From: Ignavibacteriales bacterium
GTDB taxonomy: Bacteria > Bacteroidota > Ignavibacteria > Ignavibacteriales > Melioribacteraceae
Reading direction: 5' to 3'
DNA length: 64,000 nucleotides
Assembly (NCBI GenBank): GCA_026390795.1
Contig: JAPLFG010000003.1
Coordinates: 124,001 to 188,000, forward strand
Position numbers and translations under genes: made by a program. Below the pieces are notes generated by a model that was not told the DNA's origin, did not search any database, and was given only the letters and a program-made list of their open reading frames with translations. Below are positions 11,401-20,166 of the stretch, piece by piece. Numbering within the stretch: the stretch's first letter is position 1; each line of letters opens with the position of its first letter.

Positions 11401-11514
11401 AGTTTTGTCTCCATATGGCTCTGCACGATATTTCAATATCTGTTCCTGGGTTTGAGCCAAGGAGATATCCGCCACAAGAAAGAATACGGACAACCATAAA
11501 ATATTTCTTTTCAT
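8458..11514 (-). CDS. Large secreted surface protein with acidic calcium-binding-like region and C-terminal T9SS-like domain
   Basis: About 1018 residues with a signal peptide (MKRNILWLSVFFLVADISLAQ). The ATG was chosen because GGAG stands six bases upstream; the in-frame ATG 12 nt earlier has no such site. The middle part contains an Asp/Asn-rich stretch with units such as NDEDGLVDE, DSNHNGKWDPGE and DDGEGDGKPTD, resembling thrombospondin type-3 or dockerin-like calcium loops. A fibronectin III-like segment follows (LYWNDYAEKSFDRF, TYYYALVAYD). The end (TGALIKTLQ ... GLYIYHVDALELGQYIGKFAVIK, written here only in parts) resembles a T9SS type A domain although the NYPNPFNP motif is replaced by VVPNPYIS. 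I do not recognise an enzymatic domain. Its position between the TonB receptor and the PorV-like gene suggests a surface or binding role in glycan capture. Confidence 0.82.
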   Translation of the reverse strand: MKRNILWLSVFFLVADISLAQTQEQILKYRAEPYGDKTYRKKGVMDGNLVRTLFSNDGQVGTWPDRPSGEWPKGTGEMYLDGCTPVISSAILAPGNKQIVHPAQTSYREEVDFDPVTGDLWVMEPIPGYARSGSEQPAMSTRPLSWPEQWPRSLPNVDANWDGYWFGYFGRGVMNADLEVFYTMDDSKDKEFNRVPYSYFPLASDHNRGGLGLRTEVRGFQWSHVLAEDIIFFHYDIVNLSDVSLDTTYFGFYCDTGVGGVNDNGDDDASYNTKLDLAYAFDHDGKSPDFVGKTGYVGYAFLESPGNATDGIDNDEDGLVDESRDNGIDDNHNWVPFTDSNHNGKWDPGEPLNDDLGKDGVGPDDPQYNGPDDGEGDGKPTDGESNFDRTDKDESDQIGLTSLVIERLSNKGPNAIWPKNDEVIWRKMNYNSFDTSLTNSNIQILFGSGPFPLKIYKRERFSVALVFGVDYDDMVFNKETVQSIYNANYNFSQPPLKPTLTAIAGNKKVFLYWNDYAEKSFDRFLRRKDFEGYLLYRSQEPEFNDIKLITDSKGEPKYWKPIAQFDMKDGIKGPDPIGINGAHFWRGNETGLQHSFVDSTVTNGSTYYYALVAYDQGDPAYGTKGLIPSETTKIISQDFSGQIKFIDINCAVVKPNAPASGYQPPQVSGDLTRVTLGLGSGKMDLIVLNPNEVKEGATYKLNFTAAGNVPTYKTTGYSLNRSFNGTNEVIFANVDSSNFGAGKYSAPFDGLILSVSNDTLGVVKEKGWLKGYSNVDMIVAPDKSSPTRNIAWPSDYEIEWLPEGQTITTPFTKKPVPFKVRNASRGEEIQAEYFDNNADGQFSLGDDIVIIEYVGTQFKLTWRILYRIPSAPQFATPKPGDIFKFVTTRPFTTGDYFQFSTKGARVEADSAKNSLSKIAVVPNPYISANAWEKRNLVQTGRGERRIDFIHLPTMCTIRIYTVTGALIKTLQKEGGSEDGTISWNLITEDGMDLSYGLYIYHVDALELGQYIGKFAVIK

Positions 11515-11553
11515 TCTAAACTCCATTTTCTAAAAATAGCTCAGTGCATAGGA

Positions 11554-14265
11554 TTAGAAATTAACATTGAAACCGATGTTGATTCTTCTTGGCGAAGAGT
11601 AGTCTCCCGGATTTTTTAAATACTGCTCAATAGTATTTCTTCCGATAATTGGTGCTGCAAATTTCGTATTGAGATCTACTCCTGCTCTACCAGTCGTACT
11701 TGATACTCCATATTCATTTTTGATATCGAACAGATTATAAACAAGTACAAATGCGCTTACATCAAAACCAAAAATCTTGAACTGTTTATTTGCTCTTAGG
11801 TCAACATTCATTGTATTCGGTTTTCTTCCATTATTTTCAAAACGTAATCCTTGAGAATATCTGGGATCTTCTGTATATGGCGCACCTGAACCATAACTGA
11901 ATATTATTCCTGCAGTCCAATCCGATGGATCTCCGATAGTTACAGTTGCATTAACTGTATGTGTCTGATCCCAATCCAGTGGAACCACTTTTTTGTTTGA
12001 TTCAACCGGAGGATTAGCTTGATTATTATAGAATTCAACCATCGGATCCGATGCATTTCCAGATGCTACCTGATATGTATAATCTATCTTGGCACTAAAG
12101 AAATCCGCAAATCTTTTATCTAGAGTTATGATTACTCCTTTAACATTGCCATAATCTCTATTAATGAATCGTGCATATGTAAATCCTTCGTATGTTGTAA
12201 GAATTTGCATACCAAGCAGATTTCGAATATCGCTGTAGTAAAGAGATACATCAACGGAGACTTCCGGAAAGATTACTTGTTGAAGCCCTAATTCATACTT
12301 CACAGTTTTCTGGGATTTCAATTCCGGATTTCCGACACTGGAAGAAAGAGATGAAGTTTGATCAATTAAATAAGCATAATTACTATATAAGTTTTCAAAA
12401 CTCGGAATCTGGAAAAAATGCCCGTATGAAAAATGAATTGCTCCTCTATCAGACATCGGGAATGAAACTCCGAGACGAGGACTTATCTGATATTCTGATT
12501 GTGCATCTCTCTTCACAAAGGCATTGGCAAAATTTTGATTATTCAACGGATTGCGTAAGTCAACCGGTAAGTCTGTGTTTGAACTGAAATAATCGAATCT
12601 GACGCCGGCATTAATAATCATTATATCATATTCCATTTTATCCTGAATGAATGCTGAGATTTCGAATGGGTATCTTGTGTAACTCTGATTATATTTTGTG
12701 TCAGGATTACTATAACCTAGGGTAAAAATTGCATTACCGGTAGAGTCAATTTGTCCTTCTGTCATATTCCGTATTGTTTTCCAACTATTAAAGATTGTAT
12801 GAAGTCTTGCTTCTGCACCAAACTTAACTTTATGCTCTTTAGTCAACTGCGATTCCAATGAAATCTGTCCAATGTAGCTTTGTGTATATCTATTGTATCT
12901 ATCACTCTCATTACCGCCTTGATTAAATGTATAACCCGTAATTGGTGTACCCTGATTGGGTTCAACGTAACGAGGATCGTATTCATCTTCATATAAATAG
13001 CCCCAGAACTTATGATTGTTCGATGAGAGCTTTAATGTTGCGTATGTACTTTGAGATGGTAACCATGAAATTTGGAAACTATGAATTGTATTTGTGCGAT
13101 AATTATTTTTTATTGCATCGGGAGTCCATTTGTAAGCATGGTTGTATCCCTTACTCCAGTTATCATCCCAAAAAATACTATAACTGAATTTCCATCTGTT
13201 AAAATTATAAGTCAATTTTCCGTTAAAAGATTTTTTTTCGTATGGATTCATTGGAACAAAAGCGCTATCGCCTGTACCATGATCAATCCATACAGTATTA
13301 TTCCCTGCTATTGGAAAAGTCGGTCTATCATCATAAACATTATAATATCTTTGTCCATACTCATAACCATCGTCATGATAATATCTGCCCGTAAGAAAGA
13401 ATGTCAAATTATTTAAGACTTGTGTCGGTCCACTCAAGGTTAATTGAAAATCTCTTGGACCATTTAGATTAGGTTTATTTACATTTTGAAAGATGTCTGT
13501 GTGAGTTGTAAAGTAGTTGCCCACATAAGCCGAAGCAGATCCTTCGTATTTTGAGGCACCATCCTTCGTAACAATATTGACAATGCCGGCCATAGCCTGA
13601 CCATACTCGGCATTAAATGTACCGCTTATAACTTCCATCTCTCGAATAGAGGAGTTTTCAACTTCTACCGACATACCGCCGTTGAAAACATCAGTTACTG
13701 TTACACCATCAACCAGATAAGAAACTTCACCGGAACGTCCTCCTCTAAAGTGACCGTTTACAACGCCGGCTTGGAGGTTTACAACTTGATTCAAATTTTC
13801 GACTGGCATCAATTTTATTTCTTCTGCTGAAACGATTGCTGTTGATGAAGTTAAATCTTTTGTGACCATTGGTTGTTTTGCCTGAATAACAATTTCACCA
13901 AGATTGATTGATGCGGGTGTTAGATCAACATCTAGACGAGTAGTCTGATCAATTCTTATTGAAATTTTTTGAATGGTAACTTTGTGATAACCTATCGATG
14001 AAACAACGACTGTGTAGACACCGGGCGAAATGTTGTTGATATAATAATATCCATCGAGGTCCGCCACTGCACCATAGTTTGTGCCGTTGATAAGAACCGT
14101 TGCACCAATTACCGGTTCTTTGGTCTCGGAATCAATCACTTTGCCTGCAAGCTTTCCAGTAGTACCCGCATTAATAAATGAAGAAGCAAATAACAACAGT
14201 ACAAAGCTCAGTTGTAATACACTTCCCGACAACTTGATTCTCTCCATTATATTAATCCTGCACAT
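11554..14265 (-). CDS. TonB-dependent receptor with CarboxypepD_reg-like N-terminal domain (SusC-like role)
   Basis: Outer-membrane active transporter of up to 903 residues. After a signal peptide it has a carboxypeptidase regulatory-like domain (GKVIDSETKEPVIGATVLI, about 40-115), a plug domain (VNLQAGVVNG, YLVDGVTV, AEYGQAMAGIVNIVTK), and a long beta-barrel ending in NIGFNVNF with a terminal aromatic residue. Such receptors import oligosaccharides powered by TonB-ExbBD. No SusD lipoprotein gene is nearby. Two ATGs 18 nt apart both have acceptable ribosome sites (AAGGG before the first, AGGA before the second), so the start could be at 14247. Neighbours are secreted glycan-binding proteins, so the ligand is probably a beta-glucan or mannan oligosaccharide. 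Confidence 0.9.
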   Translation of the reverse strand: MCRINIMERIKLSGSVLQLSFVLLLFASSFINAGTTGKLAGKVIDSETKEPVIGATVLINGTNYGAVADLDGYYYINNISPGVYTVVVSSIGYHKVTIQKISIRIDQTTRLDVDLTPASINLGEIVIQAKQPMVTKDLTSSTAIVSAEEIKLMPVENLNQVVNLQAGVVNGHFRGGRSGEVSYLVDGVTVTDVFNGGMSVEVENSSIREMEVISGTFNAEYGQAMAGIVNIVTKDGASKYEGSASAYVGNYFTTHTDIFQNVNKPNLNGPRDFQLTLSGPTQVLNNLTFFLTGRYYHDDGYEYGQRYYNVYDDRPTFPIAGNNTVWIDHGTGDSAFVPMNPYEKKSFNGKLTYNFNRWKFSYSIFWDDNWSKGYNHAYKWTPDAIKNNYRTNTIHSFQISWLPSQSTYATLKLSSNNHKFWGYLYEDEYDPRYVEPNQGTPITGYTFNQGGNESDRYNRYTQSYIGQISLESQLTKEHKVKFGAEARLHTIFNSWKTIRNMTEGQIDSTGNAIFTLGYSNPDTKYNQSYTRYPFEISAFIQDKMEYDIMIINAGVRFDYFSSNTDLPVDLRNPLNNQNFANAFVKRDAQSEYQISPRLGVSFPMSDRGAIHFSYGHFFQIPSFENLYSNYAYLIDQTSSLSSSVGNPELKSQKTVKYELGLQQVIFPEVSVDVSLYYSDIRNLLGMQILTTYEGFTYARFINRDYGNVKGVIITLDKRFADFFSAKIDYTYQVASGNASDPMVEFYNNQANPPVESNKKVVPLDWDQTHTVNATVTIGDPSDWTAGIIFSYGSGAPYTEDPRYSQGLRFENNGRKPNTMNVDLRANKQFKIFGFDVSAFVLVYNLFDIKNEYGVSSTTGRAGVDLNTKFAAPIIGRNTIEQYLKNPGDYSSPRRINIGFNVNF

Positions 14266-14302
14266 AATCTATCCCTTGAAAAATTTAAGTTATAGAACAA
14301 AT

Positions 14303-14327
14303 GGGGCACCATAGATTCTGGTGCCCC
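14303..14327 (-). terminator. Hairpin between CBM-protein gene and TonB receptor gene
   Basis: A perfect 9-bp stem (GGGGCACCA with TGGTGCCCC) and 7-nt loop lie 15 nt after the stop of the upstream gene. The bases after it on the minus strand are A/T-rich but not a clean T run. It may partly terminate transcription or stabilise the 3' end of the upstream message, allowing different levels of the binding protein and the receptor. Confidence 0.55.
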
Positions 14328-14341
14328 AAAATTGACTTTGA

Positions 14342-16999
14342 TTACTTAATCAACATCATCTTTTTAACACTTGTAAATGAGCTGCTTTCAATTCTGTAAA
14401 CATAAACTCCAGAAGCGAGACGTGATGCGTTGAAGTCAATTGAATATTTACCTGCATCCTGATATTTGTTTACCAGATCTGCAACCTGACGACCAAGAAT
14501 ATCGTAAATTTTTAAAGTTACGATACCAGCCTTTGCGATAGAGTATTTAATCTGTGTTGTTGGATTGAAAGGATTTGGGTAGTTCTGGTCCAATGAATAA
14601 CTAAATGGCAATTCTACTTCTATGTCTGTTGTAATTTGGTCCGAATTTCCTAGCCAAGTGTACATTAGTTTTGAAGGATTATTCCATCCGTTATCATTAT
14701 TAAAAGGTGACCAGCTTATTTGACCTTCGCGATTACCGGCTAAATCTGTACCATTTTTACCGTCATTATCACCTACAACAAAATCGAGCGGAATCTTGTA
14801 ACCCTCTTTAACATAGATTGAATCCAGAGTGCCTGCCGGTGATCTTCTTAATGCTGCTATATCGCTTATTTTAAGTCTTGCTTCAACAACATAACCTGAG
14901 GGGAATTTTTCCTGCCAATAATAGTTTACACCCGGTAATAACAGTGAATCTTTTCCGGTTTCATCGCTACGGGCTCTTACTTTATTAAATCTAAAATGGT
15001 AATCTGGTTTTGTTCCATGTTTATATGAGGTATGTTGTTTAGCTTCCTGATTATATAGACCAATTTCTATATCAACAGCATCCAGCGCCCAATTATAACC
15101 GGTAGACATATATTGATTATCATCGGCATAAACAATATCGTCATTAACATTAGCTGCGAAATAGAGGTATGTATTGTCCATCGCTAAATACATATCTGCA
15201 GAACAATCTGCATTATTCGTAACTGTAAATCCTGTCATTATATGTGCTGAACCATTCTCGGGGAATAATTTGAATGGCGTAACACCGGAGTTAGTCCATT
15301 CTTTCAAATCGCCGTCAGCAGTCCAATTCGGAACCGTTAGGATTGGTATTGTAGGAATGCCTTTGGCCATATTTTCCACAGAACTTGTGCTTGAAACCGC
15401 ACCGATGTTACCTGCTTTATCAACCGCATTAACTGCATAATAAACTGTGCTGCTTCTGTCGGTCTTTGGAGATCTCAAAAGATGCTCAATTACCTGTGTC
15501 CCTCTCGGTACATCAAATGCAACAACCTCAACTCCGGGCGCATTAATATTAGTGATGAAAGATTTGCTAGCATAAACATTATATTTTTCTGTCGTTTCAT
15601 CGGTTAAATCAGTCCATGTTACAAGATTTGAAAAAGTACCCGGGACAATTGCAACAGAAGGTGCAAGAGGAGCAACTATATCAAATATTTGGAAACCGGA
15701 TTGTTGCATCATTCCGAGCAACATCGTTCCAATTAGTTTTTCCCCTTTTACTCCTGCATCAGGTCCAACTCCAACCCCTAAGACTTCAATTCTGATTTTT
15801 GTCATCTTATCTGGATTGAAAGTTTGGTCTCCCTTAGCGCCGTTCGGATTTAAACCCCATCCACCTGTTGGTGGATACTGATCACCATCAGTACTATAAG
15901 TCATCTGTTTTAATGGTAAATCATATCTTGTCCAATCAGAAACTTGAGTTAAATCGATAGGAACTTTGGTAATCCATTGTTCTTCATCCGTTCCATTACT
16001 CTTTTCAAAAAGAAATATTCTCATAACAGCTCTTTTGGGAACAGTAGTAGTTACAGCTTTCAAATTTTTTATAAATAATGATAAGTAAGTTCTCTCAACA
16101 AATTTTTCCGGGGCTGTTACAGGAATATCGAATGCAACAAAGCCGCCCCAATCCTGTGATGCAAAACAGGTGTAATCAAATTTTAATGAACCGGCGGTGC
16201 CTTCAACTTTATCTGTTGCTTCATCTGATAAAGTTAATGCACCTTTACCGTCACCAGCCCAACCCATATCGTCGAGCCCAAATTGAGAAGCCATATTAGC
16301 AAACGATAGGATTGGTGGGGCATAAGCGTCGCCAGTAACTGCAAAATCATCAAAAAGAATAGAACCGGCTGCAGTTGGACTATTTGTTGGACCGCCAGGA
16401 ACGATGTAAACTACTGACATCTCCATGCCATTGATTTTATCAAGTTGTAATTCGCCATCACCACTCTGTTCCTGAGGTGACCATGATAAAGTCGGGTCTG
16501 TACCAAAATTCAAATCGACCGTAGCCTGCTTCCAGGTACCTGAAGCATCAGCCAAATCGATCGGTAGTTGACGAAGAAACCGGTCTTCTTTACCGTCCTG
16601 AATATCGCACAACTTAAATTCCATATAGGTTGCACCTGGTGTAGAAAGAACAATAGGTGTAAGAACTTTGTACCAGAATGTAAATTTTGTGGCAGTAGAT
16701 AGGTTATAAATTTGCGCCGTTGGTTTAACAACTACGCGCACACAGTATCCGCCCCATCCGTCACCGGCACCAACGTTGTAATCAACTTTTAATGATGCAG
16801 TGCCGTTTTTCTTATCAGCAGTGTAATCGGATAAATCCATTTTGGCTACTGCTGAACCTTGATTATTGTAAAAATGTGTAGGGTCTTGGTCCCACCAGCC
16901 GCTTGAAACCGAATTATCACATGGTTGAAAAACATACTTTTGAGCGTATGATGATCCAACGATGAGCAGAAATAAAACGAGTGTTAGAAGTTTTTTCAT
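14342..16999 (-). CDS. Secreted multi-domain carbohydrate-binding protein with T9SS sorting domain
   Basis: An 885-residue exported protein (signal peptide ending SSYAQ). The first half has two similar beta-sandwich modules, about residues 20-230 and 235-440, each with a YNVGAGDGWGGY- or YTCFASQDWGGF-like strand, resembling CBM11-type glucan-binding domains. A fibronectin III-like segment follows (NLVTWTDLTDETTEKYNVYAS), then a CBM9/DOMON-like region at about 555-775 (DGDLKEW, YLYFAANVNDD, DAVDIEIGL). The last 90 residues are a T9SS type A domain with NYPNPFNPTTQIKYSI. No catalytic motif was recognised. It probably serves as the surface glycan-binding protein for the TonB receptor encoded 76 nt downstream, a role taken by SusD/SusE proteins in Bacteroides. 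Domain names are by eye. Confidence 0.85.
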   Translation of the reverse strand: MKKLLTLVLFLLIVGSSYAQKYVFQPCDNSVSSGWWDQDPTHFYNNQGSAVAKMDLSDYTADKKNGTASLKVDYNVGAGDGWGGYCVRVVVKPTAQIYNLSTATKFTFWYKVLTPIVLSTPGATYMEFKLCDIQDGKEDRFLRQLPIDLADASGTWKQATVDLNFGTDPTLSWSPQEQSGDGELQLDKINGMEMSVVYIVPGGPTNSPTAAGSILFDDFAVTGDAYAPPILSFANMASQFGLDDMGWAGDGKGALTLSDEATDKVEGTAGSLKFDYTCFASQDWGGFVAFDIPVTAPEKFVERTYLSLFIKNLKAVTTTVPKRAVMRIFLFEKSNGTDEEQWITKVPIDLTQVSDWTRYDLPLKQMTYSTDGDQYPPTGGWGLNPNGAKGDQTFNPDKMTKIRIEVLGVGVGPDAGVKGEKLIGTMLLGMMQQSGFQIFDIVAPLAPSVAIVPGTFSNLVTWTDLTDETTEKYNVYASKSFITNINAPGVEVVAFDVPRGTQVIEHLLRSPKTDRSSTVYYAVNAVDKAGNIGAVSSTSSVENMAKGIPTIPILTVPNWTADGDLKEWTNSGVTPFKLFPENGSAHIMTGFTVTNNADCSADMYLAMDNTYLYFAANVNDDIVYADDNQYMSTGYNWALDAVDIEIGLYNQEAKQHTSYKHGTKPDYHFRFNKVRARSDETGKDSLLLPGVNYYWQEKFPSGYVVEARLKISDIAALRRSPAGTLDSIYVKEGYKIPLDFVVGDNDGKNGTDLAGNREGQISWSPFNNDNGWNNPSKLMYTWLGNSDQITTDIEVELPFSYSLDQNYPNPFNPTTQIKYSIAKAGIVTLKIYDILGRQVADLVNKYQDAGKYSIDFNASRLASGVYVYRIESSSFTSVKKMMLIK

Positions 17000-17067
17000 A
17001 GTACTTCTCCTTTTGTTAGGTGCCTCATTTATTTATTTAGAACTACTTATTGAGAGTGTTTATTATT

Positions 17068-18690
17068 TTATACAAAAAGATACCACAAACTCAGCGTCAA
17101 GATTATTATCAAACCTGATAGAACTATATTAACTCTTGCATGAGGAATAATTGCTACACCGCGAGTCACTTCCATAGCATTATATTTGTGACCAAAAAGA
17201 AAATTGATTTTTGAGGAATTTAATTCTTCACCTTGATTGAAGATATAACTGAGGGAGATTAAGAATAACGAGGTTGCTAAGAATAAAAATATTGTAAAGT
17301 GTAAGTAATTTATTTGCGCATAGGCGACTAAAAACGGATTACTGATCATCTCCGACTTATTCAAAAATTCAATTAAAAATCTGGAAACACCAAGAAATTC
17401 ACCCGCAATTAGTGAGATAAAAGCACTCTTAGCGTTGATTTTCTTTAGTGTCAATCCTAATATAAATACGGCTGTAATTGGTGCACTAATAAACGCTTGA
17501 GTGCTTTGTAAAAAAATGTAAATATGCGAATTGACAATCTTGACAAACGGAACGAGCAGAATTAATACACCTACAGTTGTAATGGTTGCCATTCTTCCTA
17601 CCAATACTAAAGTTCTGTCCGATGCCTCAGGATGTTTTGGCTTATAAAAATCAATTGTGTAGAGTGCAGCTATGCTATTAAAGGCCGCTGACAGAGAGGA
17701 CATAACTGCAGATAAAAAACCCGCTATGACCAGTCCCTTAATTCCAATAGGTAGAATATTACTTGCTAGGAGCTGTGGATAAGCTTCGTCTCCTTTTATA
17801 TCAGGATAGAGTGCAAAAGCAATTAAACCGGGCATAACTAGTATAAAGATTGGTAAAATCTTTAGAAATGAAGCTACAATTGTTCCGGTACGAGCATCAT
17901 TAATACTTTTTGCACCCAGAACTCGTTGCACTATGTATTGATCTGCACACCAATACCAGAAAGCAATTATTGGAGCACCAAAAATAATCCCGGTCCATGG
18001 GAAGTCGGGATCGCTCATTGGTTTGAACATTTGAAAATGTTCGCTTGGCAGTCTTTCGCGTAGTCCTGCAAGTCCACCAACTTCGTAAAAACTAAATATT
18101 GTTAATACAAATGCGCCCACGATCAAAACAATTCCTTGAAATACTTGAGTACGTACAACAGCAGAGAAACCGCCGACTAAAGAATAGATTCCTGTAAGAA
18201 GAACAATAATAACAGCAGAGGAAAAAAAGCTTAGTCCGAATATTTTGTTGAAAAGAATTCCGCTTGCAAATAGTGTTACTAATAACTTGGTTATAAAGTA
18301 AGTAAGGATTGAAAGTCCAGAGAAAAGTTTTCTGCTAGAAGCATCAAATCTTTTTTCTAAAAATTCTGGTGTAGTAAGAATACCTGCTCTTTTATAAATA
18401 GGTGCAATGAACCATCCAAGAAGTATTAAAAGAAAAATCGCAATCAGCTCAAATTGAGCTACTGCCAATCCTCGTGATGCACCCTGCCCTGCCAGTCCTA
18501 TTAAATGTTCACTTGAAATGTTAGTTGCAAAAAGTGATATACCAACTACAAACCAACTTAGATTTCTACCTGCTAAAAAATAGTCTGTTAAGTTTTTATC
18601 TCTATTGCGCAAGTATAGTCCAATCCCAAGAACGGCAACAAAGTAAATTAGAATTATTAGATTATCGTAAATGCTAATGGGGTTATTCAT
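17068..18690 (-). CDS. Sodium/solute symporter (SSS family), SglT-like
   Basis: Inner-membrane sodium-coupled transporter of 540 residues with about fourteen hydrophobic helices. The N-terminus (DYFLAGRNLSWFVVGISLFATNISSEHLIG) contains the SSS signature region, and FWYWCADQYIVQRVLGAK matches the sugar-transporting SglT branch. No Shine-Dalgarno is visible before the ATG; the upstream promoter-like box at 18705-18718 would give a very short or absent leader. It is separated from the GH26 gene by 127 nt that contain a 37-bp dyad. Within this locus glucose, mannose or short oligosaccharides are the likely cargo, giving a second entry route beside the FHS permease. Confidence 0.9.
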   Translation of the reverse strand: MNNPISIYDNLIILIYFVAVLGIGLYLRNRDKNLTDYFLAGRNLSWFVVGISLFATNISSEHLIGLAGQGASRGLAVAQFELIAIFLLILLGWFIAPIYKRAGILTTPEFLEKRFDASSRKLFSGLSILTYFITKLLVTLFASGILFNKIFGLSFFSSAVIIVLLTGIYSLVGGFSAVVRTQVFQGIVLIVGAFVLTIFSFYEVGGLAGLRERLPSEHFQMFKPMSDPDFPWTGIIFGAPIIAFWYWCADQYIVQRVLGAKSINDARTGTIVASFLKILPIFILVMPGLIAFALYPDIKGDEAYPQLLASNILPIGIKGLVIAGFLSAVMSSLSAAFNSIAALYTIDFYKPKHPEASDRTLVLVGRMATITTVGVLILLVPFVKIVNSHIYIFLQSTQAFISAPITAVFILGLTLKKINAKSAFISLIAGEFLGVSRFLIEFLNKSEMISNPFLVAYAQINYLHFTIFLFLATSLFLISLSYIFNQGEELNSSKINFLFGHKYNAMEVTRGVAIIPHARVNIVLSGLIIILTLSLWYLFV

Positions 18691-18704
18691 AAATATTCAT
18701 TAAA

Positions 18705-18718
18705 CAAAAATAGTACCG
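18705..18718 (-). promoter_or_regulatory. Promoter-like box ahead of the SSS gene, sigma-54-like
   Basis: On the minus strand the box reads CGGTACTATTTTTG. An almost identical box (11 of 13 bases after the first) stands ahead of the GH2 gene at 22575-22588. Spacing GG-N10-G resembles a sigma-54 -24/-12 element, but the conserved C after the last G is missing. It ends 15 nt before the start codon. Confidence 0.4.
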
Positions 18719-18778
18719 TTAATGAATTGAGAATTTCTTCTGAATTGTTATGATATTAGAGATGATTTGAATGATCAA

Positions 18779-18815
18779 TTATTAATTTGATAATCCGTGG
18801 TTATTAATCTAATAA
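18779..18815. promoter_or_regulatory. 37-bp dyad, candidate activator site (copy 1)
   Basis: An inverted repeat of two 16-nt arms around a 5-nt centre (CCGTG). The outer six bases are TTATTA and TAATAA; the left arm continues ATTTGATAAT and the right arm begins GTTATTAATC. A second element with the same length, arm pattern and centre size stands at 22658-22694. This copy is 88 nt upstream of the SSS start and 3 nt beyond the GH26 stop. Likely target of the nearby response regulator; inferred. Confidence 0.5.
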
Positions 18816-18817
18816 GT

Positions 18818-20119
18818 CTATTTAAGCAGCATTAACTTTTTACTTTTAGAATGGATTCCAGATGAAAGTGTATAGATATAAATTCCAGTTGACAGTTTAG
18901 ATGCATTAAAATTAACGGTGTAATTTCCTGGGTCTTGGTACTTGTTTACAAGTTGCATTACTTCCCTTCCGAGTAGATCATAAATTTTCAATGTTACATG
19001 ACTTGGCTCTGAAATAGAATATTGAACATTTGTACTTGGATTGAATGGATTGGGATAATTTTGTTTAAGGATAAATTCTGTTGGTAATTGATTATCTTCA
19101 TCAACATTAGTTGCTGATATAGTGGATAAGAAATACGGGTCAGCAATGTAATCTTGATAGGCTTTAAGTGCGGCATCTGATGAGTTGATTCGCCAATCAG
19201 TCCAAACCGTTCCTTCCGTTTTTGCAACATGAAACCATGTAACAGCTTTGATATGAGGAAAATTGAATCTTAGATTCAGATAGTATGCTTGTTTAATCCA
19301 CTCTGCTTTATCTGCCGTTCCGCTTCCTTCTACTGAAGCAAATTCTCCAATCATCAATGGTTTTTTATAACTATCAAACTTATTGTAGAGCGCCGTATAG
19401 ATATCCTTGAATTGTACCCAGTTCGACCATGTTTGTGATTTACCAAAATTATATCCATCAAAGCCAATCCAATCAACGTAATCATCGCCGGGATAATATT
19501 CTTCAGGCTCATTCCATGCGGCATTGGGTGCACTTCCATTATTAGGGCACCAAATCCAGGCAACATTTGTAACACCTTCGCTTTTAAATAGATCATGAAC
19601 ACGTTTGTATGCAGCAATAAATCTTTCAGGACCATCCGCTTTGCCTGGATCTCCGAAACCGTTTAATGTTCCGCTCCCGTTTTTGGCGCCACCGTAGGTA
19701 TACCAATCTCCGTTCATCTCGTGACCAAGACGAATGAAGAGTGGCTTTCCCCAATTTCTCACCTGATCGGCATAACCTCTTATATAACTATCGTAATTCC
19801 CTTCTATTATTCCATCAAGAGGATATGGAAAACCGCTCACTTGACACATCCATGTTATATGAGGTACTGCCCCGTTACTACTGATCTCATTACACTTCGT
19901 TATTGGGAAATCGGGTAATGAAGGATTTAAAGGCCATCCCATGAAAAACATTTCGATAGCAATATTTTTTTTCGCCAAAGTCTCAAATTGCTGCTGGCTA
20001 TTGTCCCCGGTAAATGCTGCATGATAACAACCAGTAGCCGGAATTGGAATTTGTGCAAATAGAAAAGTTGCCAATGAAAAATTAATTATGAAAAAATTTC
20101 TGATATGTGAAAGGGACAT
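18818..20119 (-). CDS. Secreted GH26 endo-beta-mannanase or lichenase with T9SS sorting domain
   Basis: A 433-residue exported hydrolase (signal peptide ending LFAQ). The GH26 barrel spans about residues 25-315, with the acid/base Glu134 in LGHEMNGDWY, the FDGYNFG strand at 220-226, and the nucleophile Glu259 in LMIGEFAS. The C-terminal 90 residues form a T9SS type A domain (NYPNPFNPSTNVQYSI). GH26 contains beta-1,4-mannanases and beta-1,3-1,4-glucanases. Because the locus has a GH16 lichenase and two glucan-type GH3 enzymes, lichenase activity is as likely as mannanase. It lies 47 nt downstream of the GH2 gene and is probably cotranscribed with it. Confidence 0.9.
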   Translation of the reverse strand: MSLSHIRNFFIINFSLATFLFAQIPIPATGCYHAAFTGDNSQQQFETLAKKNIAIEMFFMGWPLNPSLPDFPITKCNEISSNGAVPHITWMCQVSGFPYPLDGIIEGNYDSYIRGYADQVRNWGKPLFIRLGHEMNGDWYTYGGAKNGSGTLNGFGDPGKADGPERFIAAYKRVHDLFKSEGVTNVAWIWCPNNGSAPNAAWNEPEEYYPGDDYVDWIGFDGYNFGKSQTWSNWVQFKDIYTALYNKFDSYKKPLMIGEFASVEGSGTADKAEWIKQAYYLNLRFNFPHIKAVTWFHVAKTEGTVWTDWRINSSDAALKAYQDYIADPYFLSTISATNVDEDNQLPTEFILKQNYPNPFNPSTNVQYSISEPSHVTLKIYDLLGREVMQLVNKYQDPGNYTVNFNASKLSTGIYIYTLSSGIHSKSKKLMLLK

Positions 20120-20145
20120 TTTTTCTCTACCTGAATTAGAAAGAA

Positions 20146-20164
20146 TTCAACAATTGTTGTTGAA
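20146..20164. promoter_or_regulatory. Inverted repeat between GH2 and GH26 genes
   Basis: TTCAACA and TGTTGAA flank a 5-nt spacer, and the centre contains the perfect palindrome CAACAATTGTTG. It lies 27 nt upstream of the GH26 start. It is too A/T-rich for a good terminator and could be a repressor site. Function is unknown. Confidence 0.3.
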
Positions 20165-20166
20165 TA

